A stretch of 64,000 nt of DNA from Gordonia sp. PP30 (GTDB taxonomy: Bacteria; Actinomycetota; Actinomycetes; Mycobacteriales; Mycobacteriaceae). The translations under genes were made by a program, and so were the position numbers. A model generated the notes under the pieces. That model worked only from the letters and a program-made list of their open reading frames with translations. It ran no database searches and was not told the origin of the DNA. Positions within the stretch are counted from its first letter, which is position 1, and each line of letters starts with the position of its first letter. Of the stretch, positions 10,299 to 19,725 are shown piece after piece. The stretch is taken from assembly GCF_023100845.1 (NCBI RefSeq), contig NZ_CP095864.1, positions 2,046,001-2,110,000 of the forward strand, in the 5' to 3' direction.

Positions 10299-11200
10299 CG
10301 GGGCGTCCCGGCTCGTCGGCGGGACCCGACATCTCGTCGTTCAGCGAATTCCTCCGTGCCGCGGCGCCCGATCGGCTGCCGGGGTCCCTTCGACAGGCTC
10401 AGGGAGCGATCGGGGGCGCTCCGGGAGCGATCGGACCGGCGCAGGGAGCGATCGGACCGGCGCAGGGAGTGAGTGACGCGATTCCGCACGGCACGACGAT
10501 CGTCGCCGTCGCGTACCCCGGCGGGGTAGTCCTGGCCGGCGACCGTCGTTCGACGATGGGCAACCTGATCGCCACGCGCGACGTCCAGAAGGTCTTCGTC
10601 ACCGACGACCACTCGGCCGCCGGGATCGCCGGCACCGCGGGCATCGCGTTCGAGCTGGTCAAACTCTTCACCGTCGAACTCGAGCACTACGAGAAGATCG
10701 AGGGCGTACCGCTCACCCTCGACGGCAAGGTGTCGCGGCTGGCGACCATGGTGCGTAGCAACCTGAGTGCCGCCATGCAGGGCCTCGCCGCGCTGCCGCT
10801 GCTGGTCGGTGTCGATCCGGGCGCCGATCCGGCCGCGCCTGGACGGATCTTCACGTTCGACGTCGCCGGTGCCCGGCACGAGGAACACGCCGGCTACGAC
10901 GCGATCGGTTCCGGTTCGGTGTTCGCCCGATCGTCGCTCAAGAAGCTTTATCGGCCCGGAGTCACCGCGTCCGAGGCGCTGGCGCTGGCCACCGAAGCGC
11001 TCTACGACGCCGCCGACGACGACTCCGCGACCGGGGGACCGGACTTGATCCGGCGGATCTTCCCGACCGCGGTCCGGGTGGAGACCTCCGGCGCCGTCGA
11101 GATCGGTGAGCCCGAGATCGCCGCCGCCGCGCAGGCCGTCATCGCGCGCCGCAGCGCCGATCACCGCACGGATGCCGCCGACGAGGAGCAGGCGCGATGA
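10295..11200 (+). CDS. prcB: 20S proteasome beta subunit with repeat-extended propeptide
   Basis: PrcB is the catalytic subunit of the 20S core and matures by self-cleavage before a threonine. The predicted new N-terminus is T67 ([13 protein letters not shown]); counted from it, D17 (GDRRST) and K33 are in their conserved places. The 66-residue propeptide contains a low-complexity stretch (about 31-59) with 7-residue repeats GAIGPAQ, encoded by a dispersed-repeat core plus 21-bp tandem units. The GTG at 10295 overlaps the pup stop, and the prcA ATG overlaps the prcB stop, giving a coupled pup-prcB-prcA unit. Confidence 0.96.
   Translation: MTGRPGSSAGPDISSFSEFLRAAAPDRLPGSLRQAQGAIGGAPGAIGPAQGAIGPAQGVSDAIPHGTTIVAVAYPGGVVLAGDRRSTMGNLIATRDVQKVFVTDDHSAAGIAGTAGIAFELVKLFTVELEHYEKIEGVPLTLDGKVSRLATMVRSNLSAAMQGLAALPLLVGVDPGADPAAPGRIFTFDVAGARHEEHAGYDAIGSGSVFARSSLKKLYRPGVTASEALALATEALYDAADDDSATGGPDLIRRIFPTAVRVETSGAVEIGEPEIAAAAQAVIARRSADHRTDAADEEQAR
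10386..10470 (+). repeat. Dispersed repeat and 21-bp tandem units inside prcB
   Basis: CCCTTCGACAGGCTCAGGG (10386-10404) is a near-copy of the dispersed core found in cobN at 31533. It leads into 21-base units containing GGGAGCGATCGGACCGG. All lengths keep the prcB frame and encode SLRQAQ followed by repeats of GAIGPAQ in the propeptide. Confidence 0.85.
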
Positions 11201-11910
11201 CCTTCCCGTACTACGCCAGCGCCGAACAGATCATGCGCGATCGTTCGGAACTCGCCCGGAAGGGCATCGCGCGGGGCCGCAGCGTGATCGCGCTGACCTG
11301 TGCCGGCGGCGTCCTGTTCGTCGCGCACAATCCGTCGTCCGCGTTGCGTAAGGTGAGCGAGATCTACGACCGTATCGGCTTCGCCGCGGTCGGCAAGTAC
11401 AACGAATTCGAGTCGCTGCGGCGCGCCGGGATCCAGCTGGCCGACCTGCGCGGCTACAGCTACGACCGCGCCGACGTCAGCGGTCTCTCCCTCGCGACCG
11501 CCTACGCGACGACGCTCGGCACCGTCTTCACCGAACAGCCCAAGCCGTACGAGGTGGAGCTGTGCGTGGCGGAGGTGGCCCGCCCGGGCGCGGCCACGCC
11601 GTCGCAGCTATACCGCATCGCGTACGACGGTTCGATCGTCGACGAGAGTACCTTCCTGGTCATGGGCGGCACCACCGAGCCCATCGTGGCCGCGATGAAG
11701 GACCGCTACGAGCCGGATCTGCCGCTGCCGCAGGCGCTGTCGATCGCCGTCTCGGCCTTGGCCGCGCGCGACGCCGCCGACAAGGAGAGTGCGCCCGCCG
11801 CGCCGTCGCCGCAAGAACTCGAGGTCGCGATCCTCGATCGCGCCCGGCCCCGTCGCGCCTTCGTACGGCTGACCGATGCGCGGGTCACCGAACTGTTGGA
11901 ACAGGAGTGA
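11197..11910 (+). CDS. prcA: 20S proteasome alpha subunit
   Basis: PrcA forms the outer heptameric rings of the 20S core, gates substrate entry and docks Arc. The 237-residue sequence begins [23 protein letters not shown] across its first 23 positions in mycobacterial-type order, with the [14 protein letters not shown] alpha-subunit motif that contributes the gate and the docking pocket. The ATG overlaps the prcB stop by four bases (ATGA), consistent with equal stoichiometry. PafA follows five bases after the stop, so all five genes from pup to pafA can be one transcript, unlike M. tuberculosis where pafA is several genes away. Confidence 0.96.
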   Translation: MTFPYYASAEQIMRDRSELARKGIARGRSVIALTCAGGVLFVAHNPSSALRKVSEIYDRIGFAAVGKYNEFESLRRAGIQLADLRGYSYDRADVSGLSLATAYATTLGTVFTEQPKPYEVELCVAEVARPGAATPSQLYRIAYDGSIVDESTFLVMGGTTEPIVAAMKDRYEPDLPLPQALSIAVSALAARDAADKESAPAAPSPQELEVAILDRARPRRAFVRLTDARVTELLEQE

Positions 11911-11915
11911 GCGCC

Positions 11916-13274
11916 ATGGAACGCCGGATCATGGGAATCGAAACCGAATTCGGGGTCACCTGCACTTTCGAGGGGCAGCGCCGGCTGAGCCCGGACGAGG
12001 TGGCCCGCTACCTGTTCCGGCGCGTCGTCGCGTGGGGCCGGTCGTCGAACGTGTTCCTGCCCAACGGATCCCGGCTCTACCTCGATGTGGGCTCGCACCC
12101 GGAGTACGCGACCGCCGAATGCGATTCGGTGCGTCAGCTGGTGACCCACGACCGCGCCGGGGAACGGATCCTGGAAGACCTGCTGATCGACGCCGAGCAG
12201 CGGCTCGCCGACGAGGGCATCGGCGGCGACATCTACCTGTTCAAGAACAACACCGACTCGGCAGGCAACTCCTACGGCTGCCACGAGAACTACCTGGTCT
12301 CCCGCACCGGCGAGTTCGGCCGCGTCTCCGACGTCCTGCTGCCGTTCCTGGTGACCCGGCAGCTGATCTGCGGCGCGGGCAAGATCCTGAGCGTCGGGCA
12401 CGAGTCGAAGTTCTGCCTCTCCCAGCGCGCCGATCACGTCTGGGAGGGCGTCTCGTCGGCGACCACCCGCTCGCGGCCGATCATCAACACCCGCGACGAG
12501 CCGCACGCCGACGCCGAGAAGTACCGCCGCCTGCACGTGATCGTCGGCGACTCCAACATGTCCGAGACCACCACCATGCTCAAGGTCGGCTCGGCGCTGC
12601 TGGTGCTGGAGATGATCGAGTCGGGGATCAGTTTCCGCGACTTCGCGCTCGACAATCCGATCCGGGCCATCCGTGACATCAGCCACGACACGACCGGGCG
12701 CCGGGAGATCCGGCTGGCCGGCGGGCGGACCGCCACCGCGCTGTCGATTCAGCGCGAATACCACGCCCGGGCCGTCGTTCACCTGGCCCAGCGCACCCCC
12801 GACCCGGTGATGGACCAGGTCGTCGACCTGTGGGGCCGGGTACTCGACGCCGTCGAATCCGGCGACTTCAGCGGCGTCGACACCGAGATCGACTGGGTGA
12901 TCAAGCGCAAGCTGATTCAGCGCTACCAGGACCGCTACGGCTTCGACCTGTCGCACCCGAAGCTGGCCCAGCTCGACCTCGCGTATCACGACATCCGGCG
13001 CGGCCGCGGCGTGTTCGACCTGCTCACCCGCAAGGGGCTGGCGGCGCGGGTCACCACCGACGAGGCGATCGACGAGGCCGTCGACCTGCCGCCGCAGACC
13101 ACCCGGGCCAAACTGCGCGGCGAATTCATCACCGCCGCGCAGGCGGCCGAGCGCGATTTCACCGTCGACTGGGTGCACCTGAAGCTGAACGACCAGGCGC
13201 AGCGCACCGTCCTGTGCAAGGACCCGTTCCGGAACGTCGACGAGCGCGTCGAACGCCTGATCGCCGCCATGTGA
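11916..13274 (+). CDS. pafA: Pup-protein ligase PafA
   Basis: PafA phosphorylates the C-terminal glutamate of deamidated Pup and joins it to substrate lysines. The protein has 452 residues, the same as the M. tuberculosis enzyme. The N-terminal [16 protein letters not shown] supplies nucleotide and Mg contacts; D57 in [16 protein letters not shown] is the catalytic aspartate. It lacks the Dop loop, distinguishing it from dop at 7656. The frame is open upstream into prcA, but ATG 11916 matches the family N-terminus. Confidence 0.96.
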   Translation: MERRIMGIETEFGVTCTFEGQRRLSPDEVARYLFRRVVAWGRSSNVFLPNGSRLYLDVGSHPEYATAECDSVRQLVTHDRAGERILEDLLIDAEQRLADEGIGGDIYLFKNNTDSAGNSYGCHENYLVSRTGEFGRVSDVLLPFLVTRQLICGAGKILSVGHESKFCLSQRADHVWEGVSSATTRSRPIINTRDEPHADAEKYRRLHVIVGDSNMSETTTMLKVGSALLVLEMIESGISFRDFALDNPIRAIRDISHDTTGRREIRLAGGRTATALSIQREYHARAVVHLAQRTPDPVMDQVVDLWGRVLDAVESGDFSGVDTEIDWVIKRKLIQRYQDRYGFDLSHPKLAQLDLAYHDIRRGRGVFDLLTRKGLAARVTTDEAIDEAVDLPPQTTRAKLRGEFITAAQAAERDFTVDWVHLKLNDQAQRTVLCKDPFRNVDERVERLIAAM

Positions 13275-13278
13275 CGCA

Positions 13279-13290
13279 TAGAATCGGCGG
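13279..13290 (+). promoter_or_regulatory. Leaderless-type promoter of pafBC
   Basis: TAGAAT (13279-13284), six bases, then GTG 13291. This suggests pafBC can be transcribed independently of pafA. Confidence 0.55.
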
Positions 13291-14298
13291 GTGGCCACTT
13301 CCAAGAACGAGCGTCTGCTCAATCTCGTCATCTGCCTGATGTCGGCGAAGACGTTCGTGACCGCCGAATATCTGCGCACCAACATCGTCGGCTACAAGGA
13401 CACCGAGCAGTCGCCGGAGTCGTTCAAGCGGATGCTCGAACGGGACAAGAACGAGTTGCGCGCGCTCGGCATCCCGGTGGAGACCGGGTACCCGCCGATG
13501 GGTGGCGACGAGGGATACCGGATCCTGCCCGAGCACTACGCCCTGCGGGACATCAGCCTCACCGAGGACGAGGCCGCGGTGATCGCCGCGGCCGCCGCGC
13601 TCTGGCACGACCCGGACGTGGCCGTCGAATCGCAGACCGCGGTGCTGAAACTGAAGGCCGCGGGCATCGACGTCACCCCGCCCGAGGAACTCGGCTTCGG
13701 CCAGACCGGCGGCGGCCGGTCCATGGGCGACGAGCGCGCGGTGCGCGCGCTGCTGGCCGCGGTCGGCGACGGCCGGGCCGTGACCTTCACCCACCGCTCG
13801 GGCCCGACGGCGAGCGAGCGGACGCTGGAACCGTGGGGAGTGGTGACCAACTCGGGCCGCTGGTACGTGGTCGGGTACGACCGCGACCGCGACGCGACCC
13901 GGACCTTCCGGGTGTCCCGGATCTCCGATGTGCGGGCGATCGGCGGCGCCGGCGAGGTGACGGCGCCGGAGGGCACCGACCTGTCGGCGCTGGTCGCCGC
14001 GGCCGTCGACCGCGCTTCGGCGGGCGAGCCGTCGACCGCCCGGGTGTGGCTCGCGGAGGGTCGCGCCTGGGATCTGCGGCGCGACGCCACCGACGTCGTC
14101 GACCGCGAATGGGGCGGTGAACCCGGGCAGGAGGCGACCGTCGCGATCAGGTCACGGTCGTGGCTGATCCGGACGGTGCTGGCGGCGGGGCGCGACGTCG
14201 TCGTCCTCGATCCGCCCGACCTGCGCGCGGCGGTGGTCGCCGAACTGGACGCGCTCACCGCGGCGTTCGCCCCGGCCCACGAAGGAGATCCGCGATGA
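13291..14298 (+). CDS. pafB: WYL-domain transcriptional regulator PafB
   Basis: PafB pairs with PafC to activate the LexA/RecA-independent DNA-damage response in mycobacteria. The 335-residue protein has an N-terminal winged-helix region (MATSKNERLLNLVICLM, about residues 1-60) and a WYL domain centred on TNSGRWYVVGYDRDR, thought to sense single-stranded DNA, followed by a WCX region. The name reflects genetic linkage with pafA; it does not act in pupylation itself. The GTG start is fixed by the promoter six bases upstream. PafC overlaps by four bases. Confidence 0.93.
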   Translation: MATSKNERLLNLVICLMSAKTFVTAEYLRTNIVGYKDTEQSPESFKRMLERDKNELRALGIPVETGYPPMGGDEGYRILPEHYALRDISLTEDEAAVIAAAAALWHDPDVAVESQTAVLKLKAAGIDVTPPEELGFGQTGGGRSMGDERAVRALLAAVGDGRAVTFTHRSGPTASERTLEPWGVVTNSGRWYVVGYDRDRDATRTFRVSRISDVRAIGGAGEVTAPEGTDLSALVAAAVDRASAGEPSTARVWLAEGRAWDLRRDATDVVDREWGGEPGQEATVAIRSRSWLIRTVLAAGRDVVVLDPPDLRAAVVAELDALTAAFAPAHEGDPR

Positions 14299-15257
14299 CC
14301 GCCGCCCCGAGCCGCTTCTCCCGCCTGCTGGCGATGGTCCCGTACTTCCAGGCCCGCCCCGGCATCGAGCTGTCGGTGGCCGCCGCCGAACTCGGACTCA
14401 CCCAGGATCAGCTGGAATCCGATCTCAACCAGCTCTTCGTCTGCGGCCTGCCCGGGCACGCCGGCGGCGACCTGATCGACATCCAGTTCTGGGACGGCTA
14501 CGTCAACGTCGTCTTCACCGCCGGCATGGACCGGCCGCTGCGGCTCACCGGTACCGAGGCGAACGTGCTGCTGGTGGCGCTGCGCATGCTGCTCGACGCC
14601 CGGGGCGCCCTCGACCCCGATGCGGTGCGGCGGGCGATCGCCAAGGTGGAGGAGGCGGCCGGGGCGTCGCGGACGGTGGTCGCCGACGACGGTGCCGGGC
14701 CCGGGGAGCTGCCGTCGTCGTCGACCATCCGCGAGGCCGTCGCCCGCCGCCGGGCGCTGGCGCTGCGGTACTACACCTACAGTCGCGACACGGTGACCGA
14801 GCGCGTCGTCGACCCGATCCGCGTCGAGGTGATCGACGGCCACAGCTACCTCGATGCGTGGTGCCGCGAGTCGGACGGCCGGCGTCTCTTCCGGTTCGAC
14901 CGGGTGCGCGAGGCCGCCGTGCTCGACGAACCGGCCCGCCCGCCCGCCGACGAGACGGCCCAGCCGATCGCCCTCCCGGTGCACGACGAGACCATGCCCG
15001 TCGCCCGGATCGAGATCGATCCGGATGCCTTCTGGGTGGCCGAGTACTACCAGGCGCGCCCGCTGAGTGATCCATCGGACGATCCCGGTGCGCCGCTGCT
15101 CGCCGAACTCACCTACGCGTCCGACGAATGGCTCGCCCGCCTGCTGCAGAGCTTCGGCGGCCGGGTGCGCCTGGTCTCCGGCGACGCGGGCAGCCGCCGG
15201 GTGCGCGAACTGGTCGCCGCCTCCGCCGCGGCGGCCCGAGACCGTTACCCGCGATAG
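14295..15257 (+). CDS. pafC: WYL-domain transcriptional regulator PafC
   Basis: The second half of the PafBC DNA-damage activator, 320 residues. The N-terminal helix-turn-helix (SRFSRLLAMVPYFQARPGIE) and WYL domain (about residues 140-215) match PafB in layout. The ATG at 14295 overlaps the pafB stop (ATGA) and follows GAAGGAGAT, so translation is coupled and the two subunits can be made in equal amounts. The longer open frame back to 14160 lies inside pafB and is rejected. Confidence 0.93.
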   Translation: MTAAPSRFSRLLAMVPYFQARPGIELSVAAAELGLTQDQLESDLNQLFVCGLPGHAGGDLIDIQFWDGYVNVVFTAGMDRPLRLTGTEANVLLVALRMLLDARGALDPDAVRRAIAKVEEAAGASRTVVADDGAGPGELPSSSTIREAVARRRALALRYYTYSRDTVTERVVDPIRVEVIDGHSYLDAWCRESDGRRLFRFDRVREAAVLDEPARPPADETAQPIALPVHDETMPVARIEIDPDAFWVAEYYQARPLSDPSDDPGAPLLAELTYASDEWLARLLQSFGGRVRLVSGDAGSRRVRELVAASAAAARDRYPR

Positions 15258-15267
15258 AAGGACTCCG

Positions 15268-15537
15268 ATGGGCGCAATCCAGCCGTGGCACGTGATCATC
15301 CTGTTCGGTGTCGCCGTGCTGTTCTTCGGGATCATCGCGGCGGTCGTCGTGGTGATCGTCCGATCGAACCGCACGTCGGCCCCACCGCCGGTCCCGCCCA
15401 CGTGGCCGCAGCCCGGCCAGTACCCGCCGCCGGGGCCGCCGCCCGGCGGGTACCCGCCGGGCCGGTTTCCGCCGCCGCCGGGCACCGGTCCCGGTTCGGG
15501 TAGCATGGAACCCAGGAATCCGGGATCCGACCGCTGA
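15268..15537 (+). CDS. TatA-like N-terminus fused to a proline-rich tail
   Basis: An 89-residue membrane protein beginning MGAIQPWHVIILFGVAVLFF, almost the same first eight residues as the true TatA next door (MGAMQPWH). After about residue 20 it departs: there is no FGSKKLPD hinge or amphipathic helix, the hydrophobic stretch continues to VVVVIVRS, and a Pro/Gly-rich tail of about 50 residues follows. It looks like a partial duplication of tatA that gained a new C-terminus. The ATG 15268 follows the pafC stop by ten bases with GAAGGA upstream. Function is unknown; it is unlikely to replace TatA. Confidence 0.72.
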   Translation: MGAIQPWHVIILFGVAVLFFGIIAAVVVVIVRSNRTSAPPPVPPTWPQPGQYPPPGPPPGGYPPGRFPPPPGTGPGSGSMEPRNPGSDR

Positions 15538-15565
15538 ATCCCGGGACTATGCGGAGGTAGACCCT

Positions 15566-15844
15566 GTGGGTGCAATGCAGCCCTGGCACTGGATCGTCAT
15601 CATCATCGCGCTGATACTGATCTTCGGCTCGAAGAAGCTCCCTGACGCCGCGCGCGGACTGGGCCGCTCGATGCGCATCCTCAAATCCGAGATGAGCGAG
15701 ATGCAGAAGGACGACAAGCCGTCCGAGACCGCGCCCGCGCCGAAGCCCGAGGCCCCGCGCGAACTCCCGTCGTCCGAGCAGCACCCCGCCGAGACCGCGG
15801 CCGATCCGGTGTCCCGGTCGGCGCAAGAACGCGCCGACTCCTGA
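15566..15844 (+). CDS. tatA: Sec-independent translocase subunit TatA
   Basis: TatA forms the variable-size pore of the twin-arginine translocase that exports folded proteins. The 92-residue protein has a short membrane helix (about residues 8-20), the FGSKKLPD hinge, an amphipathic helix (DAARGLGRSMRILKSEM) and a charged tail. GTG 15566 is preceded by GGAGGT at 15553-15558. TatC starts in the base directly after the stop codon. Confidence 0.95.
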   Translation: MGAMQPWHWIVIIIALILIFGSKKLPDAARGLGRSMRILKSEMSEMQKDDKPSETAPAPKPEAPRELPSSEQHPAETAADPVSRSAQERADS

Positions 15845-16840
15845 GTGCCCGCCCCCGCACTGCTGCGCCGTCTGGATCCGAGACGGCGGCGTAGCAAGGT
15901 CAATCCCGACGGCTCGATGCCGTTGGCCGAGCACCTTTACGAACTCCGTTATCGCCTGGTGGTCTCGATCCTGGCGATCCTCGTCACCACGATCGTCGGC
16001 TTCTTCTGGTACACGCACGGTGTCTGGCGCATCGAGTCCCTCGGCGAACTCCTGCGCGGCCCCTACTGCGACCTGCCCGCGTCGTCGCGGGCGTCGATCA
16101 CCCCCGGCGACGAGTGCCGTCTGCTCGCCACCGGTCCGTTCGACCAGTTCATGCTGCGCCTCCAGGTGGCGCTGACCGCCGGCATCGTGCTGGCCTGCCC
16201 GGTCTGGCTGTTCGAGTTGTGGCGGTTCATCACCCCGGCGCTGCACAAGCACGAACGCCGGTACGCCGCGTGGTTCGTCTCGCTGGCCTCGGTGCTGTTC
16301 GTCGCCGGGGCGGTGCTGGCCTACTTCGTGGTCGCCAAGGCCTTCGAGTTCCTGCTCACCGTCGGCAACGAGGTGCAGGTCACGGCGCTCGCCGGTGACC
16401 AGTACTTCGGATTCATGCTGCATCTGCTGCTGATCTTCGGTGTCAGCTTCGAGCTGCCGCTGCTGATCGTGGCGCTGAACCTGACCGGGGTGCTGGGGTA
16501 CGAGCGCCTCAAGAAGTGGCGGCGCGGGCTGATCTTCGGGATGTTCGTGTTCGCCGCCGTCGCCACCCCCAGCGGCGACCCGTTCACCATGACCGCGCTG
16601 GCGCTCGCGCTGTCGGTGCTGCTGGAGTTCGCGATCCAGTTCGCCCGCATCCACGACAAGCGGAAGGGCCGCAAGCGTCCGGAATGGCTGCAGGTGGGCG
16701 ACGACGAGGCCTCCCCGATCGACGGACCCGCCGATTCCGGCGATCGGGCGACCCGCATCGAGGCTCCGGCCCCGATCGCCGCGCCCGCACCGATCGCCCG
16801 GGGCGCGCGCCGCACCGGTATGTACGACGAGGTGCTCTGA
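15845..16840 (+). CDS. tatC: Sec-independent translocase subunit TatC
   Basis: TatC is the polytopic receptor that binds twin-arginine signal peptides and recruits TatA. The 331-residue protein has the conserved N-terminal [14 protein letters not shown] (the HL-ELR motif), six membrane segments and the LxxFGxxFELP-like [11 protein letters not shown]. The C-terminal tail of about 70 residues is long, charged and Pro/Ala-rich. GTG 15845 immediately follows the tatA stop with no gap, so translation is coupled. Confidence 0.95.
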   Translation: MPAPALLRRLDPRRRRSKVNPDGSMPLAEHLYELRYRLVVSILAILVTTIVGFFWYTHGVWRIESLGELLRGPYCDLPASSRASITPGDECRLLATGPFDQFMLRLQVALTAGIVLACPVWLFELWRFITPALHKHERRYAAWFVSLASVLFVAGAVLAYFVVAKAFEFLLTVGNEVQVTALAGDQYFGFMLHLLLIFGVSFELPLLIVALNLTGVLGYERLKKWRRGLIFGMFVFAAVATPSGDPFTMTALALALSVLLEFAIQFARIHDKRKGRKRPEWLQVGDDEASPIDGPADSGDRATRIEAPAPIAAPAPIARGARRTGMYDEVL

Positions 16841-16861
16841 CGCCGTGGCATCCTGGAGGGG

Positions 16862-19702
16862 ATGAGCACCCAGCTGCGGCGGTTCGCCGACACCCTCTCT
16901 TTTCCGCTCGATGACTTCCAGCGTGACGCCTGCGCGGCCCTCGAGGACGACCGCGGCGTTCTGGTGTGTGCCCCGACGGGCGCGGGTAAGACGGTGGTCG
17001 GGGAGTTCGCCGTGTTTCTCGCGCTCGCACGCGGCGGCAAGTGTTTCTACACCACGCCGATCAAGGCGCTGAGCAATCAGAAGTACCACGATCTGCTCGA
17101 CGTCCACGGTGCCGAACACGTCGGTCTGCTGACCGGCGACAACTCGATCAATTCGTCGGCCCCGGTGGTGGTGATGACCACCGAGGTGTTGCGCAACATG
17201 ATCTACGCGAACTCGCCCGCGCTGACCGGGCTGTCGTTCGTGGTGATGGACGAGGTGCACTTCCTGGCCGATCGCTTCCGCGGCGCCGTCTGGGAGGAGG
17301 TGATCCTCGGCCTCGATCCCGACGTCGCGGTGGTGTCGTTGTCGGCGACGGTGAGCAACGCCGAGGAGTTCGGCGACTGGATCACCACCGTGCGCGGCGA
17401 CACCGAGGTGATCGTCGACGAGCACCGGCCGGTGCCACTGCACCAGCACATGCTGGTCGGCAGCCGGATGTTCGAGCTCTTCGATCCGCGCGAGTCCGGC
17501 AGAGGAGATTCGGGCGGGGGCCGCCGCCAGGTGAACCCGGAGCTGACCCGCTACATCAAGCAGCGGGCCCTGGCCGAACCGGATTCCGGCGACGACCCGG
17601 TGGGCCGCTACCGCGGACGCGTCGACCGGCGGCGCCGCGGCGGTTCGGGCCTGCCCCGGCCCAAGCTGATCCGGCTCCTCGACGACGACGGCCTGCTGCC
17701 CGCGATCGACTTCATCTTCTCCCGAAAGGGCTGCGAGACGGCGTTCACCCAGTGTCTGCGCAGCGACCTGAACCTGCTGGAACCCGACGAGGTCGCTCTC
17801 GTCGACGAGATCGTGCAGCGGCATCTCGCCGACCTCGCCCCGGGCGACGCCGCGGTGCTGGGCGTCGACGACTGGTGGGCCGGACTGCGCCGCGGGTTCG
17901 CCGCCCACCACGCCGGCATGCTCCCGATGTTCCGGCAAGCGGTCGAGGAACTCTTCGTTCGTGGCCTCACCCGCATCGTCTTCGCGACCGAGACGCTGGC
18001 GCTCGGCATCAACATGCCTGCCCGGTCGGTGGTCCTGGAACGGCTGGTCAAGTACAACGGCGAGGCCCACGTCGACCTGACTCCCGGCGAGTACACGCAG
18101 CTCACCGGGCGGGCCGGCCGCCGCGGCATCGACGTCGAGGGGCACGCCGTGGTGCTGTGGTCGCCCGAGGTGATCCCGGACCGGGTCGCCGGACTCGCCG
18201 GCGCGCGCACCTTCCCGCTGCGCAGTTCGTTCGCACCGGAATACAACATGGTGCTCAACCTGATCGACCGCCTCGGCGTCGACGGCTCGCGCGATCTGCT
18301 GCGCCGCTCCTTCGCGCAGTTCCAGACCGACCGCACCCTGGTCGGGCAGGCGCGGCAACTCGATCACGCACGACGGCGCCTGCGCGGCCTCGATCAGGAA
18401 CTGGTCGCTCTCGCCGAGAAGGCCGGCCTGGATCCGGGGATCGCCCTCGACGGCCCCGATCCCGACGCGCCCACCGACCGGTACGCCGGCCTCCTGGGGT
18501 ACCTCACGCTGCGCGAGGACATCCGCCGCTGCGAGCGCGAGGTGCGTTTCGCGCGCCGCGTCGAGGAGGAGTCGGCGGTGGCCGACGACCTCGCCGCGCT
18601 CAAACGCGGGCAGGTGATCGCGGTCAGTGTCCGCCGCCACCGTGGACTGGCCGTCGTCGTCGATCCGGCGCAGCAGCGGAACGATCCGAGGCCGCTGGTG
18701 CTGGTCGACGACGGCTGGACCACGCGGGTCGGCGCCGACGACTTCGTGAACCCGCCCGAGGTGCTCGGGCACCTGCGCATCCCACGAGACATGGACACCC
18801 GGACCGGACGCGGCCGGCACCGGCTGGCGCAGGCGCTGCAGGCGAGCGGTATCGCACGCCCGGTCGGCCGCGCCGGGAAGCGGACCAAGGAGAAGGGCGT
18901 CGATCCGGAACTGGTGGCCCTGCGCGCCGCACTGCGGGCGCACCCGCTGCACGCGGCGGCCGGAGCGAAGGGGAAGGTGCGCGGCGGCGTGGACGAGTTG
19001 CTGCGACTGGGGGAGCGGCGCAACCGGCAGCTGCGCGACGTGGAGAGCCTGGAGCGGTCGATCACCGAGCGGAAGTCCCGTCTGGAAGAGGACTTCGACG
19101 TGGTCACCGCGGTGCTGCGCGAGCTCGGGTACCTGGAGTCCGACGGGCGCGGCGGCCTGCGGGTGACGCCGACCGGTGATGTGCTGCGCCGCATCTACGC
19201 CGAGACCGACCTGCTGGTCGCCGAGTGCATCCGCGCCGGGATCTGGCACGGGCTGAGCGCACCGGAACTGGCGGCGGTGGTGTCGGCGATGGTCTATCAA
19301 TCGCGGCGCGATGCCTACGGCGGCGGTGTGGACGCGATGCCGGGCAACCCGAAACTGCGCGATGCGCTGACCGCCACCCTCGAGGTCTGGGCGGCCACCA
19401 ACGAGGTGCAGGCCCGGCACTCGGGCGGTTCGGAGACGCTGACCACGCGCGAGCCGGACACCGGATTCTGCGGGCCCGTCTCCGCGTGGGCGCACGGCCG
19501 GTCGCTGCAGGAGGCGCTGACCGCCGCGGCGGCCGGCGGCAACCTGCTGTCGCCGGGCGACTTCGTTCGCTGGAACCGGCAGGTGATCGATCTGCTCGAG
19601 CAGATCCGCAGCAGCGTCGGGCCGGACGACCCGCTGGCCGCGGTGGCCCGCCGCGCCGCGAAGAGTCTGCGGCGCGGCGTCGTGGCTGCCGATCTCGACT
19701 GA
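16862..19702 (+). CDS. helY: DExH-box RNA helicase, HelY family
   Basis: A 946-residue Ski2-like superfamily 2 helicase. Visible motifs: Walker A CAPTGAGKT, motif Ia TTPIKALSNQKY, DEVH Walker B (VVMDEVHFLAD), SAT motif (SLSATVSNAEEF) and motif VI QLTGRAGRRGID. The C-terminal half carries the DSHCT-type domain of Mtr4/Ski2 relatives. It follows tatC by 21 bases, as in M. tuberculosis (Rv2092c after tatC). A role in RNA turnover is inferred from the family. Confidence 0.93.
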   Translation: MSTQLRRFADTLSFPLDDFQRDACAALEDDRGVLVCAPTGAGKTVVGEFAVFLALARGGKCFYTTPIKALSNQKYHDLLDVHGAEHVGLLTGDNSINSSAPVVVMTTEVLRNMIYANSPALTGLSFVVMDEVHFLADRFRGAVWEEVILGLDPDVAVVSLSATVSNAEEFGDWITTVRGDTEVIVDEHRPVPLHQHMLVGSRMFELFDPRESGRGDSGGGRRQVNPELTRYIKQRALAEPDSGDDPVGRYRGRVDRRRRGGSGLPRPKLIRLLDDDGLLPAIDFIFSRKGCETAFTQCLRSDLNLLEPDEVALVDEIVQRHLADLAPGDAAVLGVDDWWAGLRRGFAAHHAGMLPMFRQAVEELFVRGLTRIVFATETLALGINMPARSVVLERLVKYNGEAHVDLTPGEYTQLTGRAGRRGIDVEGHAVVLWSPEVIPDRVAGLAGARTFPLRSSFAPEYNMVLNLIDRLGVDGSRDLLRRSFAQFQTDRTLVGQARQLDHARRRLRGLDQELVALAEKAGLDPGIALDGPDPDAPTDRYAGLLGYLTLREDIRRCEREVRFARRVEEESAVADDLAALKRGQVIAVSVRRHRGLAVVVDPAQQRNDPRPLVLVDDGWTTRVGADDFVNPPEVLGHLRIPRDMDTRTGRGRHRLAQALQASGIARPVGRAGKRTKEKGVDPELVALRAALRAHPLHAAAGAKGKVRGGVDELLRLGERRNRQLRDVESLERSITERKSRLEEDFDVVTAVLRELGYLESDGRGGLRVTPTGDVLRRIYAETDLLVAECIRAGIWHGLSAPELAAVVSAMVYQSRRDAYGGGVDAMPGNPKLRDALTATLEVWAATNEVQARHSGGSETLTTREPDTGFCGPVSAWAHGRSLQEALTAAAAGGNLLSPGDFVRWNRQVIDLLEQIRSSVGPDDPLAAVARRAAKSLRRGVVAADLD

Positions 19703-19712
19703 CCGCCTGCGG

Positions 19713-19725
19713 TAGTGTGACGGCC
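19713..19725 (+). promoter_or_regulatory. Leaderless-type promoter of the DUF4333 gene
   Basis: TAGTGT (19713-19718), seven bases, then GTG 19726. It fixes the start against the longer open frame that begins inside helY. Confidence 0.55.

Noticed and set aside
15268..15537. A second functional TatA or TatB
   Set aside because: It lacks the hinge and amphipathic helix that both need; only the first residues match.
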